9,557 nt of DNA from Terriglobia bacterium (GTDB lineage: Bacteria; Acidobacteriota; Terriglobia; UBA7540): the NCBI GenBank assembly GCA_020072905.1, contig JAIQGB010000137.1, forward strand, positions 1 to 9,557, written 5' to 3'. Under the pieces are notes generated by a model. It saw only the letters and a list, made by a program, of their open reading frames with translations. It searched no databases and had not been told where the DNA came from. The translations under genes and the position numbers were made by a program. Positions 7,254 through 9,557 of this stretch are shown here, one piece after another. Position 1 is the first letter of the stretch. Every line of letters begins with the position of its first letter.

Positions 7254-8435
7254 CTAGTAACTCTGACGCGTCAGGTCAAATCCAATGAACAACCCACTCG
7301 GCTGGTCGGCGGTGGGGTCATTCAACAGTGACGCGCGGGTTCCCGCACGCTGATTGACTGTCGTCCCGGGGGTGGTGGTAAATCCGAAGGTGAAGGCATG
7401 GCGCCACAGCCTTTTCTGAATCCCGATGGAATAGGCCGGTCTGTGAATGTCCATTTCCCGGCCGCCCACGAATGTCGGAATAACCTCGGCGACGATGGCC
7501 ACCGTGGGACGAATATCAAACGCGCCACCAAATCCCACCGAGAAGGTATTGACTCCAGGCAAGCCAGGGACGGGATCGGCTAACGCATTTTGCGGCGGAA
7601 CTAGGCGGCGATTCTGGAATGAAAGCGTGGGTACGGCGTAGAGCTGAGCCTTATTGCCCAAACTTCGCGAGAATATTCCTTCGATGTTGGCGGTAAAGTT
7701 TCTGGAGAAATCATTTTCGCCGTCGACCGAGAACCTTACGGCACCATTGAGGGGATGTCCATCGTGCTCATCCACAAAATTGTACGCCGCCATCAATTGG
7801 ATGGGGCGGCCGATTATGCTGGGCGAGCGGTATATGCCGACGGAAAAATCCTGGGTCACACCATATCGGATTCCAAACGATGAGATGGAAAAATTGTCCA
7901 GACCACCCAAGGTATGCCCGAGGGCTTTTCCGTTAAAGGCAGGACCGAATGCAAAACGATGGTTGAAGTTGATGTAGAGACCGTGCCGATCAAGACGCCG
8001 GCCCGTAGGCAGGCTGAAGATATAGTCATCGCCGGCATCGTAGATGTTCTGTTTCTCCGCCTCGGCCCGCTTCTCCTGGGTTAGCGCCTGAATTTTTTTC
8101 GCAGGACTCTCGGTCGTTTCCTGAGCGGTTTGGGGGTCGGCGGGTGCCTCGTCCACTTCTTTGATGTTGTGCGAGGCGAGATCAACCAAGTATTTCTTGC
8201 CCTCGCGTTCCACCATCACGGTGGTGGCCGACCCGTCCACAAACGAAATTCCCAAAGATGCCGGAGGGACTCCGGGCGGTGCCGGATTGGGCTGCGCGTG
8301 CGGGGCCGCAGGCGCCAAGTTGGAATCTGCGGCTTGCGCCAGGGGTACGAATGTAACCCCGCACAAGATCAGTGCTATTGATCCAACGGCTGCGACGCAT
8401 TCCATTTTCCGGATTACTCTGTCAATCGGTTGCAT
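7254..8435 (-). CDS. DUF5777-like outer-membrane beta-barrel protein
   Basis: The 393-residue product has a signal peptide (basic start, hydrophobic CVAAVGSIALILCGVTFV, cleavage after AQA35). A Pro/Ala-rich linker (36-60) follows, then a small domain with TTVMVEREGKKYLVDLASHN (71-90) and a charged Gln/Glu/Lys-rich helix (about 100-130). From DDYIFSLPTGRRLDRHGLYI (136-155) onward the sequence is alternating polar/hydrophobic beta strands: NFNHRFAFG, FGIRYGVTQDFSVGIYRSP, PIQLMAAYNF, ending GLFIGFDLTRQSY. This matches the DUF5777 barrel pattern (HRF, YG-T--FSVG, RS). The terminal tyrosine suits BAM-mediated insertion. The function of the family is not established. ATG at 8435 is chosen over 8483 because AAGGGGAG lies about 9 nt upstream and the signal peptide then begins at once. 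It is the first gene of the operon, behind a strong promoter. Confidence 0.8.
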   Translation of the reverse strand: MQPIDRVIRKMECVAAVGSIALILCGVTFVPLAQAADSNLAPAAPHAQPNPAPPGVPPASLGISFVDGSATTVMVEREGKKYLVDLASHNIKEVDEAPADPQTAQETTESPAKKIQALTQEKRAEAEKQNIYDAGDDYIFSLPTGRRLDRHGLYINFNHRFAFGPAFNGKALGHTLGGLDNFSISSFGIRYGVTQDFSVGIYRSPSIIGRPIQLMAAYNFVDEHDGHPLNGAVRFSVDGENDFSRNFTANIEGIFSRSLGNKAQLYAVPTLSFQNRRLVPPQNALADPVPGLPGVNTFSVGFGGAFDIRPTVAIVAEVIPTFVGGREMDIHRPAYSIGIQKRLWRHAFTFGFTTTPGTTVNQRAGTRASLLNDPTADQPSGLFIGFDLTRQSY

Positions 8436-8483
8436 GTAGTGTCTCTCCCCTTCGTGTGTGATGTCCAGCGCCCTTCGTGCCAT

Positions 8484-8499
8484 ATCGTGAGTGCACGAT
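8484..8499. promoter_or_regulatory. Perfect palindrome over predicted operon transcription start
   Basis: ATCGTG (8484-8489) and CACGAT (8494-8499) are perfect inverted arms around a 4-bp centre. The palindrome begins 3 bp downstream of the predicted -10 box of the barrel operon and covers the expected +1 near 8495. That is a classic repressor position. It could also form a small hairpin at the mRNA 5' end. Confidence 0.4.
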
Positions 8500-8501
8500 C
8501 A

Positions 8502-8531
8502 ATGAAACGACAGCGTCCGTTGGAATGTCAA
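8502..8531 (-). promoter_or_regulatory. Sigma70-like promoter of the barrel-ligase-cytochrome operon
   Basis: On the minus strand, a perfect -35 consensus TTGACA (8531-8526) is followed after 18 nt by TTTCAT (8507-8502), a 4/6 match to the -10 box. The predicted start is near 8495, giving a leader of about 60 nt that ends in the strong SD of the beta-barrel gene. Confidence 0.55.
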
Positions 8532-8536
8532 GCGCA

Positions 8537-8569
8537 GTCTGTATTCATTTTGTAAAGGTTTTGTGTGGG
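8537..8569. repeat. Three 11-bp-phased direct repeats, OmpR/PhoB-type site candidate
   Basis: GTCTGT at 8537, TTTTGT at 8548 and TTTTGT at 8559 recur at exact 11-bp steps, separated by 5-bp spacers. OmpR/PhoB-family dimers bind head-to-tail repeats with 11-bp spacing, and a regulator of that family is encoded next door. The block lies just upstream of the -35 of the barrel operon promoter (about -42 to -74) and about -36 to -68 relative to the predicted start of the regulator gene, so it could serve both. Confidence 0.4.
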
Positions 8570-8592
8570 CCTACCCTTCCTGAAGGAGAAGG

Positions 8593-8598
8593 TATAGT
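8593..8598 (+). promoter_or_regulatory. -10 box for the response-regulator gene
   Basis: TATAGT matches the -10 consensus at 5 of 6 positions. No -35 element is seen 17 nt upstream (CCTACC), as expected if an activator is needed; the 11-bp repeats end 23 nt upstream. A start near 8605 would leave a leader of about 95 nt. Confidence 0.33.
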
Positions 8599-8632
8599 CT
8601 AGTGAGGATTGGCTGCAGGAAACCGAAATCCA

Positions 8633-8716
8633 ATGGACGGGAGGTACCGCGCGCAAATGGGATTTGCAACCTTATTTGGCGCGTGGTATCACACACTGCC
8701 ATGGAAAAACTGCTGA
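8633..8716 (+). CDS. Possible short leader ORF overlapping the regulator start
   Basis: A small frame, too short for normal gene calling, runs from ATG 8633 (27 codons) or ATG 8657 (19 codons) to TGA at 8714-8716. GGGAGG at 8639-8644 lies 12 nt before the second ATG, a little far for an SD. From the second ATG it would read MGFATLFGAWYHTLPWKNC. The stop falls 13 nt inside the response-regulator gene, which has no SD of its own, so termination and re-initiation could drive regulator translation. There is no evidence that the peptide itself matters, and chance is possible. Confidence 0.22.
   Translation: MDGRYRAQMGFATLFGAWYHTLPWKNC
8650..8683 (+). promoter_or_regulatory. Two mutually exclusive hairpins in the regulator leader
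   Basis: GCAAAT (8653-8658) pairs perfectly with ATTTGC (8662-8667) around GGG. The same 5' arm, extended as CGCGCAAAT (8650-8658), can instead pair with ATTTGGCGCG (8674-8683), giving nine pairs with one bulged G. Only one can form at a time. The longer one ends 17 nt before the regulator start codon. The symmetrical short repeat could equally be a DNA operator. Confidence 0.3.
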
Positions 8717-9378
8717 TTATTGAAGATGACCGGTCTATTCATAAAGCGCTCAAGCAATTATTTGAGGCGGAAGGTTACACCCTGGAGTTTGCCACGGATG
8801 GCGCGGCCGGTCTGGCTGCCTTCAAGGCTGCGCCGCCCGCCCTCGTGCTCTTGGACCTGAAACTGCCTCAGGTGCCGGGCCGCGAGGTCTGCAAGGAGAT
8901 TCGGAAGGTTGCCCCTTCGCTTCCCATCATCATCCTTAGTGCCGCGACGGAGGAATTGGACAAGGTCTTGCTCCTCGAGCTAGGCGCGGATGATTACGTC
9001 ACCAAGCCTTTCAGCCCCAAGGAGCTCCTGGCGCGGGTCCGCGCCACGCTTCGCAGATCCCAGAGAGCGGTGGCGCTGGACCAATTTGCCTTTGACGATG
9101 TCTCAATTGACTTTTCCAAGATGGAGTTGAAGCGCTCCGGAAAGCTGGTGGAGATGACTCCCCAGGAATTTAAGATTCTCAAATACTTTGGCCAAAACCC
9201 GGAGCGAGTGATTTCGCGGGACCAGCTTTTGAATGAAGTCTGGGGTTATAACTGCTACCCCACCACCCGCACCGTCGACAACCACATCCTGAAGCTGCGG
9301 CAAAAGCTTGAAAAAGATCCCGAGCAGCCCACGCATTTTCGGACGGTCCACGGCGTGGGCTATAAGTTCGTTCCATAA
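8701..9378 (+). CDS. OmpR/PhoB-family response regulator
   Basis: The 225-residue DNA-binding response regulator has an N-terminal receiver domain (1-115): the acidic pocket is E8-D9-D10, phospho-acceptor Asp52 lies in VLLDLKLP, Ser80 fills the Thr/Ser switch position, Tyr99 the aromatic switch, and Lys102 lies in TKPF. The C-terminal winged-helix domain (about 125-225) shows MTPQEFKILKYF, the recognition-helix region TTRTVDNHILKLRQKLE and the closing wing FRTVHGVGYKF. Length and layout are standard. I start at ATG 8701, which gives the normal MEKLLIIEDD opening. The frame is open upstream to a GTG at 8602, but the extra 33 residues look like no receiver domain. No SD is visible before 8701, possibly compensated by the leader ORF. 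The downstream kinase is the likely partner. The inducing signal is unknown. Confidence 0.95.
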   Translation: MEKLLIIEDDRSIHKALKQLFEAEGYTLEFATDGAAGLAAFKAAPPALVLLDLKLPQVPGREVCKEIRKVAPSLPIIILSAATEELDKVLLLELGADDYVTKPFSPKELLARVRATLRRSQRAVALDQFAFDDVSIDFSKMELKRSGKLVEMTPQEFKILKYFGQNPERVISRDQLLNEVWGYNCYPTTRTVDNHILKLRQKLEKDPEQPTHFRTVHGVGYKFVP

Positions 9379-9389
9379 AGACCCTTGAT

Positions 9390-9448
9390 CGAGGCGCCCG
9401 GCGCAGTGTTGCGCGAGTCGGGCGGCCGTTCAAAATCCAGGCGCCTCG
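9390..9448. repeat. Inverted repeat between regulator and kinase genes
   Basis: CGAGGCGCC (9390-9398) and GGCGCCTCG (9440-9448) are perfect 9-bp inverted arms 41 nt apart. Between them GCGCA (9401-9405) and TGCGC (9410-9414) form a nested stem. No T-run follows, so this is not a terminator; it may limit or shape read-through from regulator to kinase, or stabilise the mRNA. Confidence 0.35.
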
Positions 9449-9460
9449 CGACATGCGAAA

Positions 9461-9557
9461 ATGACCAGAGTTCGACTTCGCAACGAACTGCTTATCTCCC
9501 TGATTCTAAGCTCCAGCGGGCTGGCCACTGCAACCGTCCTGATTGTCCGCCATGAGG
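9461..9557 (+). CDS. Probable sensor histidine kinase, N-terminal fragment
   Basis: Only 32 residues are present before the window ends. They begin MTRVRLRNELLISLILSSSG and continue with a hydrophobic run to about residue 29 before RHE, which looks like the first membrane helix of a sensor kinase: a short basic cytoplasmic start, then one long helix. Identification rests mainly on position, 82 nt after an OmpR-type regulator on the same strand, which is the usual regulator-kinase order. The catalytic domains lie outside the window. No clear SD is visible before the ATG. Confidence 0.6.
   Translation, partial: MTRVRLRNELLISLILSSSGLATATVLIVRHE

Noticed and set aside
8575..8586. Short inverted repeat CCTTC-CT-GAAGG just before the regulator -10 box
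   Set aside because: Five-bp arms are expected by chance at this scale; not enough to call an operator, though its position in the -35 region is suggestive.
8602..8700. N-terminal extension of the response regulator from GTG 8602
   Set aside because: Receiver domains of this family begin at MEKLLIIEDD; the extra residues are basic with no homology pattern and overlap the predicted promoter start and leader structures.

Overview
The window looks like chromosomal DNA of a Gram-negative, GC-rich (mid-50s percent by eye) soil-type bacterium. Acidobacteriota or a relative is my best guess. Support comes from outer-membrane and periplasmic proteins (a DUF5777-like beta-barrel, a di-heme c-type cytochrome, an O-antigen ligase), the style of the lipoprotein-anchored phosphoesterase, and SD signals of the GGGGAG type. 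This is inference from protein style, since no rRNA or marker gene is present. No mobile element, CRISPR array, tRNA or rRNA was seen.

Layout from left to right. (1) 1-202, minus: N-terminus of a cobalamin-binding, probably radical SAM, protein cut by the window edge. (2) 203-465: short gap with a weak minus-strand terminator candidate. (3) 466-1704, minus: phosphoesterase (phospholipase C / acid phosphatase type) with a lipoprotein signal. (4) 1824-3197, minus: multi-pass GT-C (PMT/ArnT-type) glycosyltransferase with a good sigma70-like promoter upstream. (5) 3445-4341, plus: exported alpha/beta hydrolase with no visible SD and a -10 box almost touching its start codon. (6) 4369-8435, minus: a tight three-gene operon transcribed in the order beta-barrel, O-antigen ligase, di-heme cytochrome c. 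(7) 8436-8700: a dense divergent control region. (8) 8701-9557, plus: an OmpR/PhoB-family response regulator followed by the start of its probable sensor kinase, cut by the window edge.

Functionally, most products act at or beyond the inner membrane: lipid-linked sugar transfer, O-antigen type ligation, an outer-membrane barrel, a periplasmic di-heme enzyme, an exported esterase-like hydrolase and a surface phosphoesterase. The two-component system sits head-to-head with the barrel-ligase-cytochrome operon. The shared spacer holds a consensus -35 promoter for the operon, a perfect palindrome over its predicted transcription start, and three 11-bp-phased repeats of the kind OmpR/PhoB regulators bind. 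The simplest reading is that the two-component system controls this envelope/redox operon and itself; this is inference.

The most interesting items are the di-heme cytochrome, whose heme spacing recalls rubber oxygenase RoxA rather than ordinary cytochrome c peroxidase, its unusual operon partners, and the control region with a short leader ORF and two mutually exclusive hairpins ahead of the SD-less response regulator.
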